Positions 28,606 to 37,203 of a stretch of 64,000 bases of DNA are shown here, in pieces (the first letter of the stretch is position 1; the number at the start of each line of letters is the position of its first letter). The DNA lies in contig NZ_WKYV01000009.1 of assembly GCF_009677585.1 (NCBI RefSeq), forward strand, positions 68,407 to 132,406, given 5' to 3'. This DNA is from Lactonifactor sp. BIOML-A5 (GTDB taxonomy: Bacteria > Bacillota > Clostridia > Lachnospirales > Lachnospiraceae). The translations under genes were made by a program, and so were the position numbers. Below the pieces are notes generated by a model. It saw only the letters and a program-made list of their open reading frames with translations. It had not been told where the DNA came from and did no database searches.

Positions 28606-29326
28606 CCTCTGTCTCCTCCTCCCCGGTAAACCAAAGATAGGCATCCTCTAACCTGCAGCAGCAGCTCTGGGCCATGGCCTCCTCCGCCGTACCGGTAAAT
28701 ATAAATCCTCCGTCTCTGAGAATGCCGATTCTGTCACAGAGTACCTCCACCTCGTCCATAAAATGAGAGGAGAGAAAAATTGTCAGCCCCTCCTCCTTCA
28801 GCCTCAGCAGACTTTTCCATACGCTGCGCCGGGCCTTCGTGTCCAGACCAGTGGTAAGTTCGTCCAGAAACACCACCTTAGGCTCCGGAATCAGAGCCAG
28901 GATAATAAAAAGCCGTTGTTTCTGCCCGCCGGACAATTCCTGTATAAACGCATGCTTCTTATCTCCAAGGGCAAACTGCTCCAGCAGCATTTCCCAGTCT
29001 GCCGCCTTCTCATAGAGACAGGCGGTTTCTTCGCACAGCTCCCTCACTTTCATCTTTTCCGGGTAATGTGCCTCCTGGAACTGTACTCCTACCTCTTCAA
29101 ACAGCTGCTTTCTGTTTTTCCACGGGTCTAATCCCAGAATGCGGACTGCCCCGGAATCCGCCCTGCGGGTACCCAAAATGCACTCAATCATAGTGCTCTT
29201 GCCCGCTCCGTTTGCCCCCAGCAGACCGTATACCTCCCCTGCCGCTACGGATAAACTGATGTCTGTAAGTACTTTATTTCCGGCATAAGATTTGCTTAGA
29301 CCGGAAATCCAGATTGTTTCATCCAT
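28598..29326 (-). CDS. ABC transporter ATPase
   Basis: 242 residues: Walker A GANGAGKSTMI, signature LSGGQKQR, Walker B VVFLDELTTGLD, switch SSHFMDE. It lies between a MerR regulator and the permease, all on the minus strand with short gaps, so it is the motor of a regulator-controlled exporter. Confidence 0.9.
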   Translation of the reverse strand: MDETIWISGLSKSYAGNKVLTDISLSVAAGEVYGLLGANGAGKSTMIECILGTRRADSGAVRILGLDPWKNRKQLFEEVGVQFQEAHYPEKMKVRELCEETACLYEKAADWEMLLEQFALGDKKHAFIQELSGGQKQRLFIILALIPEPKVVFLDELTTGLDTKARRSVWKSLLRLKEEGLTIFLSSHFMDEVEVLCDRIGILRDGGFIFTGTAEEAMAQSCCCRLEDAYLWFTGEEETEDA

Positions 29327-29388
29327 CTCTTTTTACCTCCTTTATTTTGAAGTGTATCAAGAGTATCATCTTCCGTAAGTATGGTGTT

Positions 29389-30162
29389 TTACTGTAGGGT
29401 TTCGGTGGTCATATTTTTCATCTTTTCAATCTGTCCGGCCACAAAATATGCATTTTCCTTTGCCTCATGCAGGGAAGTGAGAAGTTTATCACAGGCAGTG
29501 ATAATGTCGTCATCTGTTCCCGGCGTATCAATAGCCTCTCTGATATCGGCCGCAGGATCCGCGGAAAGTACATGAAGCATTCTTAAAATGGAGGAAAGAG
29601 AATAGTTTGCGCATCGAAGGGAACGGATGATTTTCAGGCGCTCCATATCCTGGCCCGTATAAATCCGGTAGCCGTTTTTCCTGCGTTTCGCAGTAAACAA
29701 TCCATTCAGCTCCCAGTTACGGAGCGTATCTATGGTTACCTGAAGATACTCCGCCGCCTCCTTTCTTGTAAAGGAAAGGGAGGAATTGGGAGAACATTCG
29801 CTGTTCCCCGAGAGAATGTGCTGTGTTATCCTTATAGCTTCTTCCGCATTTTTTATTTCTCTGCCCACTTGTCCGATATACTGTGCTGTCTTTTCTGCGG
29901 CAGCTTCGTACTCGCCCGCAGCAGAGGTTTTTATGATATCCACTGCCTTTTTGCGGAGGCCGTTTTGAAGAACCTCTACTTTCAGGGCGGCACGGGCCAG
30001 CTTGAATTGCTCTACGTGAAGGTCTGTGAATACGCGGTAGCCGTTGGACCGGAGTTCAGGCCTCGGGATCAGTCCACAGGCTTCGTACAGGCGGACGGTG
30101 TTCACATGGATGCCTATAATACGGGCAATGTCATTGGTTTTGTATGTGGTTATGGGTGGCAC
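29389..30162 (-). CDS. MerR-family regulator with two MerR helix-turn-helix domains
   Basis: About 254-257 residues. Two full MerR DNA-binding domains are visible: near the N-terminus (NDIARIIGIHVNTVRLYEACGL) and again at about 130-200 (RKEAAEYLQVTIDTLRNWELNGL, RRKNGYRIY). The start is odd: the only upstream start codon in frame, GTG at 30160-30162, overlaps the ribosome binding site itself, while an ATA at 30151-30153 lies 8 nt after GGAGG. It probably regulates the ABC exporter that follows. Confidence 0.85.
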   Translation of the reverse strand: MPPITTYKTNDIARIIGIHVNTVRLYEACGLIPRPELRSNGYRVFTDLHVEQFKLARAALKVEVLQNGLRKKAVDIIKTSAAGEYEAAAEKTAQYIGQVGREIKNAEEAIRITQHILSGNSECSPNSSLSFTRKEAAEYLQVTIDTLRNWELNGLFTAKRRKNGYRIYTGQDMERLKIIRSLRCANYSLSSILRMLHVLSADPAADIREAIDTPGTDDDIITACDKLLTSLHEAKENAYFVAGQIEKMKNMTTETLQ

Positions 30163-30192
30163 CTCCTTTTACTTCTTATCCTGTATCCTTAT

Positions 30193-30924
30193 CTACTTGG
30201 TACGATCGCTGATTTTCACAGGCTTAACTCTGTCGGTCCAGTAGACCCTCCTGGCTGATGCAGATGTAAAGCCATCCGGCAGGGCCGGCGCATTCCTTAT
30301 TCTGTCCCATTTTTCAGCAATCTCGGGATAACAGGATTCCAGGTCATTATACCCTTTCAGTACCTTTTTATTCCCACAGTAAGGACAGCCGTTGCCCTGC
30401 ATCCTGGACTTTACCGTTGCCTTCCAGGCATGCAGAAACTCTCTGCCCTGAAAAACTGCAGTATGTTTCCAGTGAACCCTTTGGGAACTGCCGGCCGTAA
30501 GATATTCGCAGGTACCATCTGCCACGCACTCGATCAGGTGCTCTCCCTGCACGTGACGGTTTACCGTCCTGGTTTCACATATGCGGATAAGCAGAATATT
30601 TTTCTCCCTGCAAAGGCTGAGCTTTCTCGCATCACATAACTTTCTCTCCCTGAAACTGTGAGCCCAAAGGCCATTATACTCAAAGGCAATGTTCTCCTCC
30701 GGCAGATAAAGGTCCAGTTCCATACCGTCTAATGTCTCTGTATCACCGTTTCTGCCTTTATGCCACAGAGCTGCTGTCTGCCACCAGACCTTTTTGCCAC
30801 TGTAGGCGAAGACTTCTTTCGGGGTAAGTCTGCCGTTTTTATATGTGTGCCATTGAGCCGCTGTATGAGGGTGCATCGTCTGCAGATCATTGATTCCTGG
30901 TTTTACTTTTGATTTCATTGACAT
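30193..30924 (-). CDS. zinc-ribbon protein with Vsr-like endonuclease fold
   Basis: 243 residues. The N-terminal segment (NDLQTMHPHTAAQWH, KVWWQ) matches a DUF4379/PF14311 ribbon that has lost its first CxxC. Residues about 68-120 (ELDLYLPEENIAFEYNGLWAHS, then KLSLCREKNILLIRI) match the Vsr-like PD-(D/E)XK nuclease core: an Asp, the Glu-x-Asn turn and later basic residues. A second ribbon keeps only one CxxC (GCPYCGNKKV). The C-terminus stops where a further ribbon would be expected. It may be a shrunken member of a family that is usually longer. Whether it still cuts DNA is unknown. Confidence 0.65.
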   Translation of the reverse strand: MSMKSKVKPGINDLQTMHPHTAAQWHTYKNGRLTPKEVFAYSGKKVWWQTAALWHKGRNGDTETLDGMELDLYLPEENIAFEYNGLWAHSFRERKLCDARKLSLCREKNILLIRICETRTVNRHVQGEHLIECVADGTCEYLTAGSSQRVHWKHTAVFQGREFLHAWKATVKSRMQGNGCPYCGNKKVLKGYNDLESCYPEIAEKWDRIRNAPALPDGFTSASARRVYWTDRVKPVKISDRTK

Positions 30925-31065
30925 ATATCCTTAAGAATCACTTTATGGAATCTAGCTGCTTCTTATAAATATAAAGAACTTGCTGTTTTCTTATCATAAC
31001 AGAAAAAGGCATACAAAAGAATATTTTACTGATGTAAACTTAACTTATTCCTCTATAAATAAAAT

Positions 31066-31094
31066 TTGCTTTTTTCTCAGTAATTGTGTATTAT
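31066..31094 (+). promoter_or_regulatory. promoter of the ROK regulator
   Basis: TTGCTT (31066-31071), 17-nt spacer, TATTAT (31089-31094), followed by a leader of about 50 bp with AAAGGA before the start codon. Confidence 0.6.
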
Positions 31095-31148
31095 AAGAGT
31101 ATATGTAGCTTTTGCATAACTTCAAAATATATCTAAAGGAATATAATT

Positions 31149-32159
31149 ATGAAAGATTCTTCTGATATTCGTAAATTAAATATAAATCTTATTCGTCGTT
31201 TGTTATACAGTAACAAAGAATACAGCAAACAAGATATCTCATTAAAAACAGGCCTGAGTCTCTCTACCTGCAATACTCTGTTAAATGAACTTGCCGCTAA
31301 TAATGAAATAATCGGAGAAAAAAAGCAGCTGCAAAATATCGGTCCGCGTACTATGGTATATCATGTAAATACACAGAACGAACAGCTTCTTTGTATTTCC
31401 TTTGAAATAACAAAAGGCTTAAAAACACTTATTTTAAATGTTCTCTCTTTTGCCGGCAATATACTGGAAGAACATATCCAAACTTATGATTATCTGGATT
31501 ATGACTTAATAAAAAAAGAATCTATGACAATTTTAGCCCAATGGCCAAATATTTCTCAGGTAATAATTTCTGGCTGCTGTGTACCAGATCATGGAATTAT
31601 TCGTATCTGTGATATTGAGGAACTGGAAAATGTAGCAATTGTTAACAAACTCAGCACTGCGTTTTCGTGTCCGGTTCACCTGGAAAACGATATGCACTTA
31701 AAAAGTTATGGTTACTATATTAAGAGTAAAGACTCTAAAAAAATATTAACTTTGGCTAACTTTCCATCCAAAGCCCTTCCTGGGATATCAACTATATATA
31801 ATGGCACGCTAATCCGGGGATCTCACCTGTTTGCCGGCAATATAGGTTATCTCCCCTTTGAGCTGTCTCCAAGAGAACTTCTTTTGCTTTTAGGTGATAA
31901 AAAAACGGCTCGGCCAATCATTTCACGGGTTATTATTGCCATTATTTCTATGATTGATCCGTCCAGTATCGTTTTAACCGGTCAGCTTGTTGAGGCATCA
32001 GATTTGGCAGTTATTCGTTCTGATTGTATGAAAACAATCCCAGAAAGATATCTTCCTGAATTACATTACGCAGATGATTTATATAAGTACATGATGGTAG
32101 GAATGCACCAAAAAGCTCTGGATATTAAGTTATCCATGGATGAGGAATATTTTTTCTAA
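31149..32159 (+). CDS. ROK-type transcriptional regulator (NagC/XylR-like)
   Basis: 336 residues: an N-terminal winged helix (SKQDISLKTGLSLSTCNTLLNELAANNEI) and a ROK-like sugar-kinase fold (GISTIYNGTLIRGSHLFAGNIGYLPF). The usual ROK zinc motif (GHxxCxCGxxGC) is missing and the domain is shorter than normal, so sugar binding may have changed. It faces the end of the large catabolic operon across a shared terminator and is a candidate regulator of it, though it lies 15 kb from the operon promoter. Confidence 0.75.
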   Translation: MKDSSDIRKLNINLIRRLLYSNKEYSKQDISLKTGLSLSTCNTLLNELAANNEIIGEKKQLQNIGPRTMVYHVNTQNEQLLCISFEITKGLKTLILNVLSFAGNILEEHIQTYDYLDYDLIKKESMTILAQWPNISQVIISGCCVPDHGIIRICDIEELENVAIVNKLSTAFSCPVHLENDMHLKSYGYYIKSKDSKKILTLANFPSKALPGISTIYNGTLIRGSHLFAGNIGYLPFELSPRELLLLLGDKKTARPIISRVIIAIISMIDPSSIVLTGQLVEASDLAVIRSDCMKTIPERYLPELHYADDLYKYMMVGMHQKALDIKLSMDEEYFF

Positions 32160-32299
32160 TCATAAAAGGGCATAAAATCTCCCTCCCCACAGATTTCTGC
32201 TTTTTCATTTTAGGCTGCTTTCTGTAGTCTCATCCTCTTATTATGATATTTATAAAATAAGTGGTAGTTTTGTTTTTCATAGCAGATAAATTTTACCGC

Positions 32300-32346
32300 A
32301 AAAAAAGGATTTTCAACCACTAATGTGTATTGAAAATCCTCTTTTT
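32300..32346. terminator. bidirectional terminator at the end of the catabolic operon
   Basis: An 11-bp stem (32306-32316 with 32330-32340), flanked by a run of A on the left and T on the right. It can stop both the ROK gene and the 15-kb minus-strand operon. Confidence 0.85.
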
Positions 32347-32350
32347 TATT

Positions 32351-32377
32351 GGGACTGTTTTTTCACAGCCCCTTTTT
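32351..32377 (+). terminator. second hairpin with T run
   Basis: An 8-bp stem with one mismatch (32351-32358 with 32365-32372) followed by T5 on the plus strand; a backup terminator for the ROK transcript. Confidence 0.5.
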
Positions 32378-32385
32378 AATTCTTA

Positions 32386-33219
32386 CTATATTAACCAAAC
32401 TTTAGCCAGATACTTAGCCACTCCATCATGGTCACAGTCATCCAACACATAATTTACTTTTTCCTTTACTGCATCTAGTGCGTTTGCGGGAGCAAGGCTG
32501 TAATCCGCAATCTCAATCATAGGAAGATCATTCAGATTATCACCAAATACAACTAATTGATCGCATTCCATCATTTTTTTCAGTTTAAGCAGGGCATTCT
32601 TCTTATTTGCAGTATTACTGAATACCTCCAGGCAGTATAAACCGCTGTATATGTTCAGATAAAAGGAATAATTCAAATGTTCAATCTGATCCAACTCCTT
32701 ACATACCTTCTCCAGCATCTCCCTTTCTCCCGTATACGTCAGATATACGACTTCACCACTGTTAAATGCTACGTCCAAGTCTTCTGTCAAACACACATTT
32801 TTACAGCTTTCTATAGCCCGGTCACTATAATACTGGGTTTGTTCCTCCATCTTCTTATCATTATAAAAGATAGATATCTGACTGCCCTCATATACATATA
32901 TAAAACAGGATAACCCATTCTTTCCAAAGGCGTCTACTGCTTTTTTTGCACTATCCCTCCTAATACACTCAGTGGAAACAATCTCCTTTTTAGAGAAGTC
33001 ATACAGAAATACGCCGTTTGTAAGAATCCCAGGTGTATTCAAACGGATTTCTGAAAGACGGTAATCACAGCCGTATGCCATACGTGCTGTAGCCACTGTA
33101 AATCTCATTCCCTTTGCAATACACTGGTTCAAAGTTTGAATGGTATATTCAGATACACATTTCTTACTGTTAAATAAAGTTCCATCCAAATCTGAAACGT
33201 ATAAAGTTTTATACTTCAT
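32386..33219 (-). CDS. Cof-type HAD-superfamily phosphatase
   Basis: 277 residues with the HAD motifs in order: DLDGTLF (nucleophile and acid/base Asp10, Asp12), TVATAR, the late Lys (KKNALLKL) and GDNLNDLPMI. The cap is type C2B, as in Cof/YidA sugar-phosphate phosphatases. Last gene of the catabolic operon; it may remove a dead-end or toxic sugar phosphate formed by the FGGY kinase. Confidence 0.87.
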   Translation of the reverse strand: MKYKTLYVSDLDGTLFNSKKCVSEYTIQTLNQCIAKGMRFTVATARMAYGCDYRLSEIRLNTPGILTNGVFLYDFSKKEIVSTECIRRDSAKKAVDAFGKNGLSCFIYVYEGSQISIFYNDKKMEEQTQYYSDRAIESCKNVCLTEDLDVAFNSGEVVYLTYTGEREMLEKVCKELDQIEHLNYSFYLNIYSGLYCLEVFSNTANKKNALLKLKKMMECDQLVVFGDNLNDLPMIEIADYSLAPANALDAVKEKVNYVLDDCDHDGVAKYLAKVWLI

Positions 33220-33254
33220 AACACTCCTTCCTGCATCTACATATATGATATCTT

Positions 33255-33548
33255 TCAGCGGCTATGTACTTCTGCCTTTTCCGATTTTTTTATCATATTA
33301 ACTATTTTTTTGAAATTATGGGTAATATGATCATATCCACCGTCCGTATGCGGCAAAAGACAATTGCTGCAATCTTTTATCCCCGCCTCTGTATATGTAA
33401 AGTTTCCACCGCATCCTTCACCAAGAGCATACAAAGGGCAGTAACAGAATAGACAATTAAATTCTCCTTTGCCTGCAGTAGTTTTGTGACAAGGAAAATA
33501 TTGACATTCCTTGTTTACAAAATAAGAATAACTGTTTTTCTTTCCCAT
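33255..33548 (-). CDS. cysteine-rich small domain protein (PF04071-like)
   Basis: 97 residues with ten Cys, arranged as in the Cys-rich small domain: CQYFPCHK, CLFCYCPLY, CGGNF, DCSNCLLPH. This family is often found beside or fused to cobalamin-salvage genes; here a cobalamin-binding protein is encoded three genes upstream. It probably binds metal. It follows the EutH-like gene by 7 bp. Confidence 0.8.
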   Translation of the reverse strand: MGKKNSYSYFVNKECQYFPCHKTTAGKGEFNCLFCYCPLYALGEGCGGNFTYTEAGIKDCSNCLLPHTDGGYDHITHNFKKIVNMIKKSEKAEVHSR

Positions 33549-33555
33549 ATTATTT

Positions 33556-34662
33556 CTACGCCTCTAAGCTTTTCACCTTTTCTGGTCTTTTCACTTTATC
33601 AATAACGAGAACTATGATAATGCCTAGTATACCGCCGACGATTTTACCTGCCACCATAGGGAAAACAGCTTCTGAGTCATTAGCTGCGACATATCCAAGA
33701 TGATCTCCGAGAGCAAAGCAAGCACAGATAGCAAATGCAGAAACAATTTTCTTTCCTTTTACATCCATATCTTGTACCATATCATATACTGGGAAAGAAC
33801 TTGCCAAAGTCGTTATCATTCCGGCAACTGACACATCATTAATACCCAAGAATTTTCCCAAGGATTTCATAGGCTTTGCAAACGTTTTTGTCACAAAGTG
33901 AACCATCGGATATGCCCCCGCCAAAGTCACACCAATCATTCCTAAGATTCCCAGCTGCTCAGAAGTAGATGCCATTCCCTGAATAATAGTAATACCTGTA
34001 AGCGACTGTCCAATCGCAATTGCAGCTCCAATGATATTAACTACCTGAATCAACTTTGCAAACAATGCAAATATCTTAATCGTTACCTTCGTGAAAAAAA
34101 CTAATCCAATCACTAATATCACAGCAAGAATCAACGAAGGGATTAAATTGATGAAAGTAAATTTAATTGGCATTCCGTCAAGCACACTGCAAAGCAATAC
34201 AGCAAATGGTATTGCAATAACACCAGCAAGAATACCCTCAGAAAATACAGCTTTATCCTTGTCTTTCACTACTCCAAGAGAAACTGGAATAGAGCAGATA
34301 ATTGTACAGCCGAGCATTGAGCCTAAATACACACCGGATAAACGAATAACCTGTGGATCACTCGTCATATTTTTTGCCAGCGGATAGCCACCCCCGTCAC
34401 AGGAAAGCAAAGTACCTGCAACCATGGCAGGATCGCCGCCAAAAAATTGATACACCGGCGCAAGCACAGGTTCCAACACCTGACCCATTAACGGTGCCAT
34501 ACAAACCAATCCCAAAAGGCTGAAAATCAACGGACCCGTCGTATTAATACCTTTTTCGAACTCGTCAGCGTACCCCAGACGTTTCTTGAAAAACAAAAGG
34601 TCCGCCACACCAAGCAGCATAAAGAAAACCAATATAAAAATAATAACTTTACTAATATTCAT
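33556..34662 (-). CDS. EutH-like permease
   Basis: 368 residues with about 10-11 membrane helices and clear similarity to ethanolamine permease EutH (LLSCDGGGYPLAKNM, SFPVYDMVQDM, FALGDHLGYVAA). EutH brings ethanolamine in at low concentration. No ethanolamine ammonia-lyase, reactivase or microcompartment gene is present, so the cargo here may be another small amino alcohol or polyol used by this operon. Confidence 0.88.
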   Translation of the reverse strand: MNISKVIIFILVFFMLLGVADLLFFKKRLGYADEFEKGINTTGPLIFSLLGLVCMAPLMGQVLEPVLAPVYQFFGGDPAMVAGTLLSCDGGGYPLAKNMTSDPQVIRLSGVYLGSMLGCTIICSIPVSLGVVKDKDKAVFSEGILAGVIAIPFAVLLCSVLDGMPIKFTFINLIPSLILAVILVIGLVFFTKVTIKIFALFAKLIQVVNIIGAAIAIGQSLTGITIIQGMASTSEQLGILGMIGVTLAGAYPMVHFVTKTFAKPMKSLGKFLGINDVSVAGMITTLASSFPVYDMVQDMDVKGKKIVSAFAICACFALGDHLGYVAANDSEAVFPMVAGKIVGGILGIIIVLVIDKVKRPEKVKSLEA

Positions 34663-34690
34663 AGTATACTCCTATCATCTATCGTATAGT

Positions 34691-35359
34691 CTATTCTGTG
34701 GTTTCTAATAAGTCTTTCACCCTTCTAAGATAACCCGCCGCATAAGCGCCATCCATAATCCGGTGATCTGCCACCAGATTTAAATTCATCATTGGGCGAA
34801 CCGCAATTTCTCCGCCAATGACTACCGGAGTAGGCGTGATCTTATTCACTCCAAGAATCGCAGCCTCCGGCTGATTAATGATTGGCGAAAAGCTTTCAAT
34901 ACCCATCATTCCTAGATTTGAAATTGTAAAAGTGCCGCCGGTAATATCATCCATTGTAATTTTATTTTCCCTTGCACGGGCTACCACATTATTGCATTCG
35001 GCCGCAATTGTTTTTATATCCTTGCTTCCGATATCCTTTACATTCGGTACTATCAAACCATTCTCTACTGCCACAGCAAGGCCGATATTAATTGTCTCAT
35101 GAAGTATAATGTTTTCATCGTCTATGCTGCCGTTCACATACTCATATTCCTTCATAGCTTCAGCACAGACCTTCATCAGAACATGGTTCAGCGTAACCTT
35201 CTGCAATTTGTCATTTACACCTTCATTCACTCTTTCCAGATATGCCTGTACTTTTGTCATATCTACACTTAATGTAAACACAACGCGGGGAGATGTATGC
35301 CAGCTCTCACTCATTCTCTGGGAAATGATTTTTCTCATGCCTTTTACTTTAATTTCCAT
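34691..35359 (-). CDS. 2-oxo acid dehydrogenase E2 catalytic domain only
   Basis: 222 residues, all of it the acyltransferase core: it begins exactly where that domain starts in normal E2 proteins (GMRKIISQRMSESWHTSPRV) and ends after the catalytic DHRIMDG and a short tail. The lipoyl and peripheral-subunit-binding domains normally joined in front are missing; the lipoyl domain is a separate gene at 45261-45527. The core should form the trimeric or cubic centre and move the acyl group from lipoyl to CoA. How E1 and E3 dock without the binding domain is not clear. Confidence 0.88.
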   Translation of the reverse strand: MEIKVKGMRKIISQRMSESWHTSPRVVFTLSVDMTKVQAYLERVNEGVNDKLQKVTLNHVLMKVCAEAMKEYEYVNGSIDDENIILHETINIGLAVAVENGLIVPNVKDIGSKDIKTIAAECNNVVARARENKITMDDITGGTFTISNLGMMGIESFSPIINQPEAAILGVNKITPTPVVIGGEIAVRPMMNLNLVADHRIMDGAYAAGYLRRVKDLLETTE

Positions 35360-35377
35360 TGTGCAGTCCTCCCTGCT

Positions 35378-37144
35378 TTATTCCGCCAGTTTTGCCACAA
35401 GCTCTTCCACTGGTCCAGTTGTATATAATCCCATTTCCTGAAGTATTGGGCTAACATCTGAAGGCTCGGCGTCGTTATCGTTTACAAAACTTGTCAGAAC
35501 TCCTCCCATGAAGAAACGGTACTTCGCATTCCTCTTTTCCGCCAGACTTAACAAAAGCTTCGAATATGGCAGAGCCTGTCCATTATGCAGACTGATACAG
35601 ATATCAGTAACCCCATGTTCATCTGCGATATCCAGGACATCAATGGCATCCATTGAGTTTCCGCCATTTATTACATCTGCGCCTAACGCCTCCAACACAT
35701 TAGCCACTACAAAAGAACCATAGAAATGCAGATCTCCTGATACAACACAAATACGTTTGCCTTTTAGTTTCTCTGCATAGCCCTGTTTTCTCAAACGCTC
35801 AGCAACCACCTTGCCCATATCGTCTGCAACGCTCCAAAGGGCGGCAGGAAGATACGGTTCCACATAGGCTTTTCCATCATTTACAATTGAAGGGTGGAAG
35901 AACTGCTCAAATTTTGTGGGATCCATCTTCTTGAAAACTACCATCATCTCAATAGGATTTGTGATATCAATTCCAGCCTCTTTCATCCCATTCATGATAT
36001 TATCAAACATAATGTCCGAATGCGCCTTTACTTCGTCCCGAAGCTTTTCAATCGTCGTCCAGTCAATCAGACGCATATAATCATCTGCACGGAGTTCTGC
36101 TCTCTGGCATGCGCCAGTCATATCCAGCAGTTCCTGAAGTGTGGGAATGGTTACCTTTTCTGTAATAGGCACAGAAGTATATGCTGCACCTGTTTTGTAT
36201 TTTCTTTCTACAAGAATCATCATTAATGCTTCCGGAATCTGGAAACCGTAATTCGAATGCAGGTGATGATCCCAATGATCTACTGTATTTGCATGCAGGA
36301 ACTCAATGCCCGGCTGATCATCCTTCCTGAAAGTATCGCTGGCAGCCAGCCACACGGCTGCTTTGTCAATAAGGTTAGTGGTAAGATTGCCAAAGCTAAA
36401 CGAATATCTTGCCTTGCACAGATCGGATACTACGTAACGCTCCCACTTTGCCCATGCAAGGTAAGAAACAAGGTCGGAGAAATATGCCGGCATACTGTCG
36501 TCAGCATTAGAATTTACAATGATTTTTTCATCGTATTTTGCAGCTACAATTCCAAGAGCCTTAATATTCTCATTCATGTTCCAGACTTCGTCAGGACAGC
36601 CCTGTGCTACCTGCTGGAAGGTTCCAAACAGCCCCTGGTAAGAGCAGCCGGCTTTCATACAATTAATTGTCATATATACAGCATTGGGAAAACCAAGATG
36701 ATTATCACCGAAGACTGGCTGTACTTCAGCAGCCTGCATAATTCTTTCCCAATCCTCCAGCTTATCTAAGTCAAAGCCAAGCGCTTTTGGCAGATTTCCG
36801 CGTTTTTCTTTTGGGGTTCCCACTAGGTTTTGGGGAAGTTGGTGTACAAAACTGACCCGAAGACCAGTTTCATCATTGAATTTTTGGACTGCTTTCATTG
36901 CTGCCACTTCATCGTCAACGGAAGCAAATCCCATATTCATCTTCCAGCTAATCTTTCCTTCTTTTGCCCTCTGGAGACGATAGTCCACATCGCTCATTCC
37001 ATATTTTTTCTTAAATGGAGTCTCTGCTATTGTAATTGTCTTTCCAATCTCGTAACCTTCCTGCCATGATTTCTTCCAATCCGGAACATTTTCCGGAATC
37101 AGACTGTTTAAATATTCTTTTCCTGTTTTGTTTAATACACTCAT
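35378..37144 (-). CDS. cobalamin-binding mutase-like protein
   Basis: 588 residues. The last 130 form a B12-binding Rossmann domain: DLHFYG at 471-476 (DxHxxG, His473 as cobalt ligand), Ser518-Leu519 42 residues later, and Gly-Gly at 547-548, matching the spacing of base-off/His-on enzymes. The first 450 residues are an alpha/beta barrel-like region that I can only liken loosely to the glutamate mutase E subunit; I do not recognise its substrate motifs. A carbon-skeleton mutase with catalytic and B12 parts fused is the best reading; a corrinoid methyltransferase is a less likely alternative. It follows the E2 core gene's partner genes with 18-60 bp gaps. Confidence 0.65.
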   Translation of the reverse strand: MSVLNKTGKEYLNSLIPENVPDWKKSWQEGYEIGKTITIAETPFKKKYGMSDVDYRLQRAKEGKISWKMNMGFASVDDEVAAMKAVQKFNDETGLRVSFVHQLPQNLVGTPKEKRGNLPKALGFDLDKLEDWERIMQAAEVQPVFGDNHLGFPNAVYMTINCMKAGCSYQGLFGTFQQVAQGCPDEVWNMNENIKALGIVAAKYDEKIIVNSNADDSMPAYFSDLVSYLAWAKWERYVVSDLCKARYSFSFGNLTTNLIDKAAVWLAASDTFRKDDQPGIEFLHANTVDHWDHHLHSNYGFQIPEALMMILVERKYKTGAAYTSVPITEKVTIPTLQELLDMTGACQRAELRADDYMRLIDWTTIEKLRDEVKAHSDIMFDNIMNGMKEAGIDITNPIEMMVVFKKMDPTKFEQFFHPSIVNDGKAYVEPYLPAALWSVADDMGKVVAERLRKQGYAEKLKGKRICVVSGDLHFYGSFVVANVLEALGADVINGGNSMDAIDVLDIADEHGVTDICISLHNGQALPYSKLLLSLAEKRNAKYRFFMGGVLTSFVNDNDAEPSDVSPILQEMGLYTTGPVEELVAKLAE

Positions 37145-37203
37145 CTATATACCTCACTTCTAAATTTTTTATGCCAGCTCATTGATAGAGTATTCCCGTG
37201 AAA

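Noticed and set aside
33556..37144. Ethanolamine utilisation operon
   Set aside because: Only EutH resembles that system; ammonia-lyase, reactivase and shell proteins are absent.
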